Assembly (NCBI RefSeq): GCF_017833295.1
Contig: NZ_JAFIBW010000001.1
Location: 2,232,001 to 2,296,000 of the forward strand
Reading direction: 5' to 3'
Length of the DNA stretch: 64,000 bases
Source: Methylobacterium sp. PvR107
GTDB taxonomy: Bacteria; Pseudomonadota; Alphaproteobacteria; Rhizobiales; Beijerinckiaceae
Shown here: positions 43,810-54,019 of the stretch, piece by piece
Layout of the letters: every line of letters starts with the position of its first letter
Numbering within the stretch: the stretch's first letter is position 1
The notes under the pieces: generated by a model
The model's input: only the letters and a program-made list of their open reading frames with translations
The model's database searches: none
Told to the model about the DNA's origin: nothing
Translations under genes and position numbers: made by a program

Positions 43810-46800
43810 TCGACCAGGAGGCGGGCGAGGCTCGCCTCCATCGCGGCGGCGACGGCGGCGGCCGACAGGCGCTCCCGGATCCGAGCCCTGGCCGCCGCGC
43901 CGATCCGCTGCGCCTCGCCGCTCGTCACCGCAGCGGCAGCGGCGTTCAGGGCACGCGCGAGATCGTCCTCGTCGACGCGTCCCCAGGTCGAGCCTTTGAG
44001 GTAAGGGCCGTACGAATCCTCAAGGGCGACGATGTCGGCCCGGACCGGGAAACCGCAGGTCGCGTCGAGGAAGTCGCGGCTGCCGCCGAAATCGGTGGCG
44101 ACCACGACCTTGCCCATCTCCATGGCCTCCGCGATCGTCAGGCCGAAGCCCTCCGAGGAATGCGAGGAGGCATAGACGTCACAGGTCTCGAACAGGATCG
44201 CGAGCTCCCGCGCCGAGAGCGGCTGATCGATCACGACCACGTCTCCGCCCTTGCCCACGAGCTCGAGGAGCCGCTTGCCTTCACCCGGAAGGTCGAAGAC
44301 GTGCTTGGTCTTCAGCACGAGCTGCCAGCCGCTCTTCGCGAGCCCGGCGGCACGGAAGGCCCGGATCAGGGCGTGCGGGTTCTTGCGGGCCAGATAGCTC
44401 GAGCCGTCGAAGGCGTAGAGGATCAGCCGCTTGGCCGGGTCGATCGAGAAGCTCGCCCGCAGGCGGGCCTTGGCCGCGGCGCTCGCGGGCTCCCCGGGCT
44501 CGTTCTCGACGACGTGCGGCACGATCTCGACCGGGATGTCGGTGATCGAGCGGAAGATGTCGGCGCAGAATTCGGTCGGGGTCCAGATCGCGTCGAGGCC
44601 GTCCACGGTCCGAAGCCAGTCCTCCGGGACGTAGGAGGTCTCCCAGACGAACAGCCCGACCTTCCGGCGCGCCTGCGCGACGATCGTCTGCTGGCGCGGG
44701 CTCATCAGCGAGGTCCACGTCTCGCCGTTGAGATGGACCACGGCGACGTCGGCCGGTCCCGCGAAGGTCTCGGCCTGCCAGCCCGGCGCGACGCGCGCGT
44801 GGACGTGGAACGGCACTTCGAGCGGGTGCAGATTCACCTGCCAGGGCGTCCGGTGGATCGCCCGGGCGTAGCCGCGGCCGGCCACGCCGAGACCGTTGGC
44901 GTAGTTGGTCGGGCTTACGAAGGTCACGCGCGGCGGTCCGGCGGCGCGCGTCGGCCGCGCCAAGTCTGCCCAGACCCTGGCGCCCGGGGTGGCATAGGTC
45001 GGCTCCAGCCGGTCGAGGTCGAAGCCCGAGTCCTCAAGCGCCTTCCGCAACGGCTTCCCGCCCAGCGCCGCGTGCTCGCCGAGGAGCGAGCGCTTCACGA
45101 ACGGGAAGCCCTGCCCCAGCAGGTTCTCCCAGTCGAACAGGGCGCGGTTGTTGCGCGGGTCGTTCACAAGGGTCGTGTGCCGGTTGCGGGTGGAGAACAG
45201 GGCCCGCGTGTTCATGCCCGCCGCGCGCATCCGGGCCGAGAAGGTCAGCTCGTACTCGGTGATGACGACATTCTTGTCCGGCCAGCTCCGGATCGCCTGC
45301 ATGTACTGGTTGAAGCCGTAGCACGACAGGCAGCGCCGCTTCAGCGCCAGGAAGAAGCTCTGCAGGTGGTCACTGTAGTAGAAGTTGTCGAGCAGACCGA
45401 CGACCTCCTCGGAGCAGCCATCGATCCGGGCCAGGATGCCGGCGAAGGCGTCGCGGTCGAGGGGACCGACGAGGCTGTCGTTTACGAGGTAGAGCGTGTC
45501 CGCGTCCAGCAGGTCGCCGTCCTCGGCCAGCACATGCGCCCAGGCGGCGAAGTCGAAGCCGCCGTTCTCGCGTACGTAGACCGAGGCGCACAGGTCGATC
45601 AGCGCCTGCGGCACGACCGTCTTGCGCTGGTCGGCCGCGACGATCAGCACCACGTCGGCGTCGTTCTCGATGAAGGCGCGCAGGTAGGGCTCGACATGGC
45701 CCTTGATGCGGCCGTTGCCGGAATGCGTGATGAACAGGGCGGTGCGGGCATGCCTGCGCGGCTCGCGCTTCAGGCAGACGAGCGGGGCCTGGGCCGAATC
45801 CCGGGACCCCGCCGTGCCCGCGACGCAGCGGGTCCGCTTCCCCTGGCCGATGCCGTACTGGATGTAGTGGACCAGCGGGTTCAGTCCGCGCGCCGCGGCC
45901 TCCGGGTATTCCGAGCGGTACCAGGGCGCGTCGAAGCGGGGGGACGGGCTGGTGGTGCGGCCGCCATCCGCGAGGAAGTGCGCGAGCGGGTTGGTCGCCG
46001 CATCGTCGGGGAGGTAGGCCGCGCGGAACCAGCGCGTGTCGAACCACGGGCCCGGATCGAGACCGGCGGCGGCACCGTGCTCCAGGAAATGGACCAGCGG
46101 ATTGAGGCTCTCCGGCACGATCTCGGGCGCCTGGGCGGCGTACCAGTCCGGATCGAACAGCGGGTGCGGCGCGTGGCGGCGGTAACCGCCGGCCATCACG
46201 TAATGCTCCAGCGGCTCGAGGCCGCTGGTCTCGGCCTCCGGACAGTGACGGCGGTAATACGCGGCGTCGAACAGCCCGGATTGCCGGATCAGCTCGACGT
46301 GGCGGGAGAGGCTGGCGAGTTCCTCGGCATTGCGCAGGTAGCCCTGCTGCTTCCCGACCGTGATGTAGTGGACGAGCGCGTTGACCGGCTCGCGCCGTGC
46401 GTCCGGATAGCGGGCGCGGTACCACGCCGTATCGAAGGCGGGCGACGGGTCGGTCTCACCGCTCTCCAGAAAATGGAACAGGGCCCGCGCGCGCGCGGCC
46501 CGACCGCCGAGATACCGCTCGGCGTACCAGTCGGGATCGAACAGCGGGTTCGGCGCCTGCCCGGCCGCCGCGCCGCGCTCGACATAGTGCAGGAGCGGGT
46601 TGATGCCCTCGACACGCAGGGTCGGGTTCGCCGCGAGGTACAGGTCGCCGTGGAACAGCGGGTGCGGCCAGCGGCCCTCGCGTCCGCCGTGGACGGCGTA
46701 ATGGGTCGCGGGATCGATCCCCTCGGTGGCGACATCCGGGTAGCGCCGCGCGTACCAGGCCGCGTCGAACAGGCCCGAATCCTTCACGGCCCGGACGAGA

Positions 46801-46931
46801 TCGGCCTGTCGCGGCCCGCTGCGGCGATCCCGCTTCAGGCGCCGGGTGAGCGGCCGCGCGAGGGATTGCGCGGCCTTGGCGAGGCCGGCCTTCTCGGATG
46901 ACCCGGCGGCGAACACATCTCGAAGGCGCAT
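43806..46931 (-). CDS. Large glycosyltransferase: eight tandem repeats, RgpF domain and GT4 domain
   Basis: A 1041-residue cytosolic protein. Residues about 55-368 hold eight tandem repeats of 34-50 residues, each with a FDxxWYxxxYP-like start and an NPLxHYxxxG-like end. Residues about 394-600 match the rhamnan-synthesis RgpF domain (ALFITHSGNGRIKGHVEPYL is its start, with VRENGGFDFAAW later). Residues about 673-1030 form a GT4 (GT-B) domain with KVGLFVWETSYVP, YASSHSSEGFGLTIAEAMEMGK and GSRDFL. ATG 46931 lies after a non-coding-looking extension to 47072; no clear ribosome site. It overlaps the following GT2 gene. It may build a rhamnose-containing surface glycan. Confidence 0.85.
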   Translation of the reverse strand: MRLRDVFAAGSSEKAGLAKAAQSLARPLTRRLKRDRRSGPRQADLVRAVKDSGLFDAAWYARRYPDVATEGIDPATHYAVHGGREGRWPHPLFHGDLYLAANPTLRVEGINPLLHYVERGAAAGQAPNPLFDPDWYAERYLGGRAARARALFHFLESGETDPSPAFDTAWYRARYPDARREPVNALVHYITVGKQQGYLRNAEELASLSRHVELIRQSGLFDAAYYRRHCPEAETSGLEPLEHYVMAGGYRRHAPHPLFDPDWYAAQAPEIVPESLNPLVHFLEHGAAAGLDPGPWFDTRWFRAAYLPDDAATNPLAHFLADGGRTTSPSPRFDAPWYRSEYPEAAARGLNPLVHYIQYGIGQGKRTRCVAGTAGSRDSAQAPLVCLKREPRRHARTALFITHSGNGRIKGHVEPYLRAFIENDADVVLIVAADQRKTVVPQALIDLCASVYVRENGGFDFAAWAHVLAEDGDLLDADTLYLVNDSLVGPLDRDAFAGILARIDGCSEEVVGLLDNFYYSDHLQSFFLALKRRCLSCYGFNQYMQAIRSWPDKNVVITEYELTFSARMRAAGMNTRALFSTRNRHTTLVNDPRNNRALFDWENLLGQGFPFVKRSLLGEHAALGGKPLRKALEDSGFDLDRLEPTYATPGARVWADLARPTRAAGPPRVTFVSPTNYANGLGVAGRGYARAIHRTPWQVNLHPLEVPFHVHARVAPGWQAETFAGPADVAVVHLNGETWTSLMSPRQQTIVAQARRKVGLFVWETSYVPEDWLRTVDGLDAIWTPTEFCADIFRSITDIPVEIVPHVVENEPGEPASAAAKARLRASFSIDPAKRLILYAFDGSSYLARKNPHALIRAFRAAGLAKSGWQLVLKTKHVFDLPGEGKRLLELVGKGGDVVVIDQPLSARELAILFETCDVYASSHSSEGFGLTIAEAMEMGKVVVATDFGGSRDFLDATCGFPVRADIVALEDSYGPYLKGSTWGRVDEDDLARALNAAAAAVTSGEAQRIGAAARARIRERLSAAAVAAAMEASLARLLVE

Positions 46932-47317
46932 GACATGGTCCGGATACGCGGGAAGCCCGCAAAGCTGCCCACGCCGCGATCCGCGAGAGACATCAAGGGG
47001 TTCGGCCGGCGGTCGCGGGCACGACCGGCCCGGCTCAGGCGCCTTCCTAATGGTCCAGCCCGCCGACGCCAAGACCCGGGCGCTGTGCCGGGCCGAGGCC
47101 TGAGGCGCGGCGCGATCCCGGAAAAATCCGTCCGTCGCCTATCCGGGCGCCCTCACGTTCGTATACGAGGCGCGCTCACGGCAACGCAGCGCGCCTGCAC
47201 GGCGCATTTGCAAGGAGAGCAGCCCGGTGGCTGATCTCATCCCGAGGACGGGCCGTCCGCCGGGAAGCCGCCGGACACGCCCTCCCCTTCGTGCCGCAAC
47301 CGATGGAGCCTACCGTC
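46932..47317. other. Divergent intergenic region
   Basis: This 386-base gap separates the minus-strand glycosyltransferase pair from the plus-strand Fae paralogue, so it must contain promoters for both. I see no clear -35/-10 pair, no repeat and no conserved RNA structure. The overlapping open frames look like extensions of the flanking genes. Confidence 0.4.
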
Positions 47318-47866
47318 ATGAGTGAACGCATCATCCTCCGCGCCGGCGAAGCCCTGGTGGCGGGCGGGCCGCCCAACACGGCGTCCGAGCCGGAAGTCAT
47401 CATCGGCGAGCTCGACGGGCCGGTCGGCACGGCCCTGGCGACGCTGACCGGCGACCAGGTGGTGGGCCACAGCCGCGTCTTCGCGCTGCTCAACACCGAC
47501 ATCATGGTCCGTCCGGTGACGCTGTGCGTCTCCAAGGTCAGCGTGACCGAGAGCAAGTACACGTCGATCCTGATGGGCACGGTGCAGTTCGCGATCGCCA
47601 ACGGCGTGCTCGACGCCGTGCGGGCGGGCTACATCCCGAAGGAGAAGGCCAATGATCTCGGCATCATCTGCTCGGTCTGGCTGAGCCCGGGCGTGATCGA
47701 GGCCCAGACCGTCGACCACAAGGCGCTGTTCGAGATCCAGCGCAAGGGCATGACCGAGGCGATCCGCAAGGCGATGGCCAACGAGCCGTCGATCGACTGG
47801 CTCTTGGAGAACCAGGAGAAGATCGTCCACAAATACTACACGATGGGCCTCGAAGGAAAAATCTGA
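47318..47866 (+). CDS. Formaldehyde-activating enzyme (Fae) paralogue
   Basis: A 182-residue protein of the Fae family. True Fae joins formaldehyde to tetrahydromethanopterin in methylotrophs. Recognisable features are GEALVAGG, PEVIIGELDGPVGTAL, VTLCVSKVSV and the KYTSILMGTVQFAIANGVLDAV helix. Aligned with Methylobacterium Fae (AHIDLIIG), the catalytic His falls on Glu (SEPEVIIG), so ordinary Fae activity is doubtful. The C-terminus is longer than in Fae (KIVHKYYTMGLEGKI). ATG 47318 has GGAG 9 bases upstream. It stands alone, away from the main C1 genes, and is followed by a hairpin. Confidence 0.85.
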   Translation: MSERIILRAGEALVAGGPPNTASEPEVIIGELDGPVGTALATLTGDQVVGHSRVFALLNTDIMVRPVTLCVSKVSVTESKYTSILMGTVQFAIANGVLDAVRAGYIPKEKANDLGIICSVWLSPGVIEAQTVDHKALFEIQRKGMTEAIRKAMANEPSIDWLLENQEKIVHKYYTMGLEGKI

Positions 47867-47886
47867 TCGCTTCCCCGGCCTGTGCC

Positions 47887-47922
47887 GGAGCGGGATCCGC
47901 GCCTACGGCCGGAACCCGCTCC
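47887..47922. repeat. Inverted repeat after the Fae paralogue
   Basis: GGAGCGGGATCCG (47887-47899) pairs with CGGAACCCGCTCC (47910-47922) with one A-A mismatch and a 10-base loop. It has no T-run, so it is more likely a dispersed GC-rich palindrome that also serves as a transcript end than a classical terminator. It recalls the palindrome at 28204-28229. Confidence 0.5.
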
Positions 47923-48057
47923 GCCCGTCCGGGCCGGCGCGCGCCAGTCCGGTTTCTGAAGCCCCAAGCGGGGCGCGGATCCGGGCGCGCCCACGGGAAG
48001 CGGCCGTTCCGGTTCACCGGCGTTTCGGCCGCATGAGGTCTTACGAAGGGAGACGCC

Positions 48058-48810
48058 ATGACCGTATCCAGCGAGGACGACCTGGCCGGACTGAAGCGGA
48101 TCGGGCGCATCGTCGCCGAGGCGCTGGAGATCATGGGCAAGGCGATCGAGCCCGGCATCACGGAGCGCGAGCTGGACCGGATCGGACGCGCCTATCTCGA
48201 CGCGGCCGGAGCCCGCCCGGCGCCCGAGATGGTCTACGGCTTTCCCGGCGCGACCTGCATCAGCGTCAACGAGCGGATCGCGCACGGCATCCCGGGCGAC
48301 CGCCGGATCGAGCCGGGCGACCTGGTCAACATCGATGTCTCTGCCGAGAAAGACGGCTACTTCGCCGATACGGGCGCGTCCTTTGCCGTTCCGCCGGTGA
48401 CCCGCAGGGTCGAGCGGCTGTGCCGGGACGGGCGCCGGGCGATGTGGGCGGGCCTGCGCCAGGTCGGCACCGGCATGCCGCTGGCGGGGATCGGCCGGGC
48501 GGTCGGCGACTTCGCGCGGAAGAATGGCTACACGCTCGTGCGCAACCTCGCCAGCCACGGCGTCGGCCTGTCGCTTCACGAGGAGCCGACGGAGATCGCG
48601 ACCTGGCCCGACGCCTCAGAGCGCCGGATCATGACGGAGGGGCTGGTATTCACAATCGAGCCGTTCCTGTCGCTGGGCGCCGATTACGCCGAGGACGGCG
48701 ACGATCCCTGGACCCTGTACAGCCGGCCGAGGGCTCCGACGGTCCAATATGAGCACACCGTCGTCGCCACGCGCAGCGGTCCGCTGGTTCTGACGATGCC
48801 CGGACAATAG
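48058..48810 (+). CDS. map: Methionine aminopeptidase, type I
   Basis: Removes the initiator methionine from new proteins. The 250-residue enzyme has all five metal ligands of the family: D93, D104, H174, E201 and E232, and the substrate His76 (AHGIP) and H167. It lacks the N-terminal zinc-finger or SH3 extensions seen in some forms. It lies outside any ribosomal context, so it may be a second paralogue. The ATG follows GGGAGA at 5 bases. Codon use matches neighbours. Confidence 0.95.
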   Translation: MTVSSEDDLAGLKRIGRIVAEALEIMGKAIEPGITERELDRIGRAYLDAAGARPAPEMVYGFPGATCISVNERIAHGIPGDRRIEPGDLVNIDVSAEKDGYFADTGASFAVPPVTRRVERLCRDGRRAMWAGLRQVGTGMPLAGIGRAVGDFARKNGYTLVRNLASHGVGLSLHEEPTEIATWPDASERRIMTEGLVFTIEPFLSLGADYAEDGDDPWTLYSRPRAPTVQYEHTVVATRSGPLVLTMPGQ

Positions 48811-49065
48811 GGGGCCGGCCGGCCCTGAGGTGACACCGTCGACCGTCGCGCCACGCAGCAGCGGGCGAGGCGCCCCGCATCCGGCCTCATCGCCGTCACC
48901 GAAGAGCGGCGCGGTCCGGACCAGGGTCGCGGCGCCGTGCGCCAGCTTCGGCCGCGATTCGGCGTGCGGCGATCCCGACCTTGCCAGCCCGCTATCAGAA
49001 GCCCCACACTTGTCGCGATGACCCGTGGGGTTCCGCGGGGCCCCGGACCGGAGATGGATAACGGC

Positions 49066-50070
<1,005 letters not shown>

Positions 50071-50072
50071 CT

Positions 50073-50984
50073 TTGGTCGCGACGAACGCCCTCGACGCGG
50101 GCAGGCGCGTACCCGGCCGGCGCGAGAGCGAGGGCGCGACCGCCCTGTCGGACAAGATGCCCCGCCTCGTCCTAGAGGCGCGGCGGGTGTCGAGCCTGCT
50201 GGCCCACGGCCTCCACGGCCGCCGCCGGGCGGGTCCCGGCGAGAGCTTCTGGCAATTCCGTCCCTTCGTCACCGGCGAGGCCGCGGCGCGGGTCGACTGG
50301 CGTCGCTCGGCCCGGGACGACCGGCTTTACGTGCGCGAGCGCGAATGGGAGGCGGCTCACAATATCTGGCTGTGGATCGACCGCTCGGCCTCCATGGGCT
50401 TCTCCTCGGACCTGGCGTCGGCCCCGAAGGTCGAGCGCGCGCTCATCCTGGGGTTGGGGCTCGCCGACGCCTTTGTGGAAGGCGGCGAACGCGTGGGCCT
50501 TCTCGGACTGACCCGGGCGACGGCGTCCCGGGGGATCGTCGAGCGGCTGGCGCAGGCGCTCGTGGCGGACAAAGCCGGTCTCACCCAGGATCTGCCGCCC
50601 CGGGCGAGCCCCGCCCGCTTCGACGAGGTGGTGCTGATCGGCGACTTCCTGACCGCGCCGGCCCGGATCGCCGATTCCGTGCAGAACCTCGCCGGCCGCG
50701 GCAGCCGCGGCCATCTCCTGATGATCGTCGATCCGATCGAGGAGACCTTCCCGTTCACCGGCCAGGCCGTGCTGCACGACCTCGAAGGCAGCCTCAGCCT
50801 CGACATCGGCGACGCCGACGCCTGGGGCGCGCGCTACCGCGCCCGGATCGCCGAGCACCGGGCCGCGTTGGCCGCCATCACCCGAAGCCAGGGCTGGACT
50901 CTGACGATCCACCGCACCGACCGGCCGGCGAGCGAGGCGGCCCTTCGGCTCGCCACGCTGATCGCCGCCCGCGGCACGGAGTGA
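50073..50984 (+). CDS. DUF58 domain protein
   Basis: A 303-residue soluble protein with the DUF58 signature in order: a basic loop (LHGRRRAGPGESFWQFRPF), the core GEAAARVDWRRSAR, and a VWA-like part (IDRSASMGF, DxSxS metal-site pattern). Probable partner of MoxR in an envelope chaperone-like system. The TTG start at 50073, two bases after the MoxR stop, has GGAG 11 bases upstream; no ATG gives a full domain. The downstream gene begins 7 bases after its stop, so all are co-transcribed. Confidence 0.88.
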   Translation: MVATNALDAGRRVPGRRESEGATALSDKMPRLVLEARRVSSLLAHGLHGRRRAGPGESFWQFRPFVTGEAAARVDWRRSARDDRLYVREREWEAAHNIWLWIDRSASMGFSSDLASAPKVERALILGLGLADAFVEGGERVGLLGLTRATASRGIVERLAQALVADKAGLTQDLPPRASPARFDEVVLIGDFLTAPARIADSVQNLAGRGSRGHLLMIVDPIEETFPFTGQAVLHDLEGSLSLDIGDADAWGARYRARIAEHRAALAAITRSQGWTLTIHRTDRPASEAALRLATLIAARGTE

Positions 50985-50991
50985 GGCCGGC

Positions 50992-53811
50992 ATGCTGGGT
51001 CTGACCTTCGCGGCGCCTCTGGCGCTCGCAGCCCTGATCGGCCTTCCCGCCCTGTGGTTCCTGCTGCGGGTAACCCCGCCGCGCCCGCGGCGGATCAACT
51101 TCCCGCCGCTGAAGCTCGTCGCGGACCTGATCCCGCAGCGCCAGACGCCGGCCCGGACGCCGCCCTGGCTGCTGATCCTCCGGCTGCTGATCGCCGCCGC
51201 CCTGATCCTGGCGGTCGCCGGCCCGGTCTGGAACGCCGGGGGCGCCGGGGCCGGGGGCGGCCGCAGCGCGCTCCTCGTGCTCCTCGACAACGGCTTTCCC
51301 GCCGCCCACGACTGGCGCGACCGGCTGCGTGTCGCCACCGACGCCCTGGAGGGCGCTGCCCGCGACGGCCGGCCCGTGGCGGTGATCGGGCTGGCGGATG
51401 CGCCCGCAGCCTTCGAGGCGAAGGCGCCGGCCGCCGCCCTGGAGCGGCTGCGCGCCCTCGCGCCGCGCCCGATCCTGCCCGCTCGGGACGCGCATCTCGC
51501 CACGATCGGCGCCTTCCTGGAGAAGAACCAGGGCGCCGGACTCGTGTGGATCAGCGACGGCGTCGCCGGCGCGAGCGACGAGCGCTTCGCAAAGGGCCTC
51601 GCCGATCTCGTCGGCAGCAGCGGCGCCGCGCTCACCATCCTGCGCGCCGACCGGCCCCCGGCGCTGGCTCTTACCGCCACCGAGAATGCCGGCAAGCTCG
51701 TCACCCATGCCCTCCGGGCCGTGCCGAACGGGCGCGATTCCGGCGTGATCCGGGCGCTGGACCAGAAGGGCCTGCCGCTCGCCGAGCGCGACTTCGCCTT
51801 CGCGGCCGACGCCACGGAGGCGGACGCGACCTTCGAGATGCCCGTGGAACTGCGCAACAGCATCAGCCGGCTGGAGATCGCGGGGGAGCGCTCGGCCGGC
51901 GCCGTGGTGCTGCAGGACGAGCGCGGCAAGCGGCGCCGGGTCGGCCTCGTCTTCGGCGGCACCCTCGACCAGGCCCAGCCGCTCCTGGCCCCGACCTACT
52001 ACCTGTCCCGCGCACTCCAGCCCTTCGCGGACGTGCAGGAGCCGCGGGGCGCCAAGGGCACGGCGGACTCGATCAACCAGCTCCTCGACAATCAGGTATC
52101 GGTCCTCGTGCTGGCCGATGTCGGCGCGCTGGACGAGAAGACCACCGCTCGGATCGAGAGCTTCGTGAAGGAGGGCGGCATGCTGTTGCGCTTCGCCGGC
52201 CCCCGGCTCGCCGCCGGCAACGATCCGCTGGTGCCGGTGCGCCTGCGCCGGGGCGGCCGGACGCTCGGCGGGACGCTCTCCTGGGACAGCCCCAAGACCC
52301 TGGCCCCCTTCCCGCCCGAGAGTCCGTTCGCGGGCTTGAAGCCGCCGGTCGATATCGGCGTGCGCCGCCAGATCCTCGCCGAGCCGGATGGCGACCTGCC
52401 GAACCGGACCTGGGCCTCCCTCCAGGACGGCACCCCGATCGTCACCGCGCAGAAGCGCGGCCAGGGCACGATCGTGCTGTTCCACGTGACCGCCGACACG
52501 ACGTGGTCGAACCTGCCGCTCTCCGGGCTGTTCATCGACATGCTTCGGCGCGTCGTGGCGCTGGCCGGCGCCTCGGCGCCGGTCCAGGGCGAAGCCGTGC
52601 GGGCCGCTGCCCCGGTGCTCGCCCCGCGGGTGACACTGGACGGGTTCGGGGCGCTCGGCTCGCCCCCCGCCTCGGCCACCGCGGTGGCGGCCGACTACGC
52701 CGATCGGGCGAATTCCGAACATCCGCCGGGCTTCTACGGCCCGCCGGACGGAGGCATCAGCGTGAACGCCCTGCAACCGGACGACCGGCTGAAGCCCCTC
52801 GACACGGCCGCCTTGGAGAGCGCCCGCACCGGATCGCTCGCCGGGGCCGAAGCCTTGGACCTGCGCCCGAGCCTGTTCACCCTCGCGCTGCTTCTGCTCG
52901 CCCTCGACACCCTGGCGGGCCTGTGGCTCGGCGGCTTCCTGCGCCGCGGCGGGCTGGCGGCCCGCCTGCGCGGGCGCCCCGCAATCCTGGCGCTGGCGGG
53001 CCTGCTGGCGTTCGCCACGCTCCCGGGACAGCCCTTGCGGGCCGAGGAACCGCCGGCCAACCGGCCGAACGGCATCGAGTCGGCGCTGGTCACGCGCCTC
53101 GCCTACGTGATCACCGGCGACGCCGCTTTGGACGAGGCGAGCCGGACCGGGCTCACCGGCCTGACCCAGATGCTGGCCTCCCGCACCGCCCTGGAACCCG
53201 GCGAGCCCGCCGGGATCGACCCGGCCAAGGACGAGCTGGCCTTCTATCCGCTGATCTATTGGCCGATCGCACCCGCCCGGCCGCAACCCTCGGAAGCCGC
53301 GATCCGGAAGATCGACGCATTCATGCGCAATGGCGGCACGGTCCTGTTCGACACCCGCGACGCGCTCACCGCCCGGCCCGGCGGGCCGCCCTCCCCCGAG
53401 GCTGCCTATCTCCGCAAGATGCTGGGAACGCTCGAAGTCCCGGAACTGGAGCCGGTGCCCCTAGACCACGTGCTGACCAAGGCGTTCTACCTCGTGGACA
53501 GCTTCCCGGGCCGCTACGCCACCGGGCAGACCTGGGTCGAGGCGCTTCCGCCCGCCGCCGAGGGCGCCGAGCGCCGCCCCGCCCGCGCGGGCGATGGGGT
53601 GAGCCCGATCATCATCACGGGCAACGATCTCGCCGCCGCCTGGGCGGTGGGCCGCCGGGGCGAGCCGCTCTACCCGGTGGTGGGCGGCGACCAGCGCCAG
53701 CGCGAGATGGCGTTCCGCGGCGGCGTCAACATCGTGATGTACACGCTGACCGGCAACTACAAGGCGGATCAGGTCCACGTGCCTGCGCTGCTGGAGCGGC
53801 TGGGGCAGTGA
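50992..53811 (+). CDS. BatA/DUF4159 membrane protein
   Basis: A 939-residue membrane-anchored protein. The N-terminal BatA domain (about 1-85, LGLPALWFLLRVTPPRPRRINFPPLK-type opening followed by a second helix) is followed by a VWA-like region (about 90-230). A long middle part with a gatase-like fold lies at about 330-530. Two membrane segments lie near 635-655 and 662-680. The C-terminal DUF4159 domain (about 690-935) includes IDAFMRNGGTVLFDTRD and the ending FRGGVNIVMYTLTGNYKADQVHVP. It starts 7 bases after the DUF58 gene with GAGG in the junction. The role in a MoxR complex at the membrane is inferred from the operon. Confidence 0.85.
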   Translation: MLGLTFAAPLALAALIGLPALWFLLRVTPPRPRRINFPPLKLVADLIPQRQTPARTPPWLLILRLLIAAALILAVAGPVWNAGGAGAGGGRSALLVLLDNGFPAAHDWRDRLRVATDALEGAARDGRPVAVIGLADAPAAFEAKAPAAALERLRALAPRPILPARDAHLATIGAFLEKNQGAGLVWISDGVAGASDERFAKGLADLVGSSGAALTILRADRPPALALTATENAGKLVTHALRAVPNGRDSGVIRALDQKGLPLAERDFAFAADATEADATFEMPVELRNSISRLEIAGERSAGAVVLQDERGKRRRVGLVFGGTLDQAQPLLAPTYYLSRALQPFADVQEPRGAKGTADSINQLLDNQVSVLVLADVGALDEKTTARIESFVKEGGMLLRFAGPRLAAGNDPLVPVRLRRGGRTLGGTLSWDSPKTLAPFPPESPFAGLKPPVDIGVRRQILAEPDGDLPNRTWASLQDGTPIVTAQKRGQGTIVLFHVTADTTWSNLPLSGLFIDMLRRVVALAGASAPVQGEAVRAAAPVLAPRVTLDGFGALGSPPASATAVAADYADRANSEHPPGFYGPPDGGISVNALQPDDRLKPLDTAALESARTGSLAGAEALDLRPSLFTLALLLLALDTLAGLWLGGFLRRGGLAARLRGRPAILALAGLLAFATLPGQPLRAEEPPANRPNGIESALVTRLAYVITGDAALDEASRTGLTGLTQMLASRTALEPGEPAGIDPAKDELAFYPLIYWPIAPARPQPSEAAIRKIDAFMRNGGTVLFDTRDALTARPGGPPSPEAAYLRKMLGTLEVPELEPVPLDHVLTKAFYLVDSFPGRYATGQTWVEALPPAAEGAERRPARAGDGVSPIIITGNDLAAAWAVGRRGEPLYPVVGGDQRQREMAFRGGVNIVMYTLTGNYKADQVHVPALLERLGQ

Positions 53812-53841
53812 TGGACGCGAACATCCGATGCGACGCTGCAT

Positions 53842-54005
53842 CCCCTCCCCCCTCCGCGGGTGGGGGCGGCCCCCGGAGGGGGTCGGGAGAGGGGCAGCGC
53901 GACGGCTCAGGATCTGATGCCCATCGTGACCTCTTCGGCACCGTCGCGCCCCTCTCCCGACCCCTGCTGACGCAGGGGCCACCCTCCCCCGCAGAGGGGG
54001 GAGGG
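53842..54005. repeat. Large GC-rich inverted repeat between operon genes
   Basis: Arm one (53842-53903) and the complement of arm two (53943-54005) are closely similar: both begin CCCTCCCCCCTC and end GTCGGGAGAGGGGC followed by GCGCGAC. About 40 bases separate them. Each arm also contains its own smaller hairpin. A partial third copy lies at 56131-56160. It looks like an inserted palindromic element. Confidence 0.75.
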
Positions 54006-54019
54006 AAAGGTGGTGCCCC

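Noticed and set aside
44160..46901. 913-codon plus-strand open frame opposite the large glycosyltransferase
   Set aside because: Shadow frame; the minus strand has recognisable repeats, RgpF and GT4 motifs, while this one has no fold.
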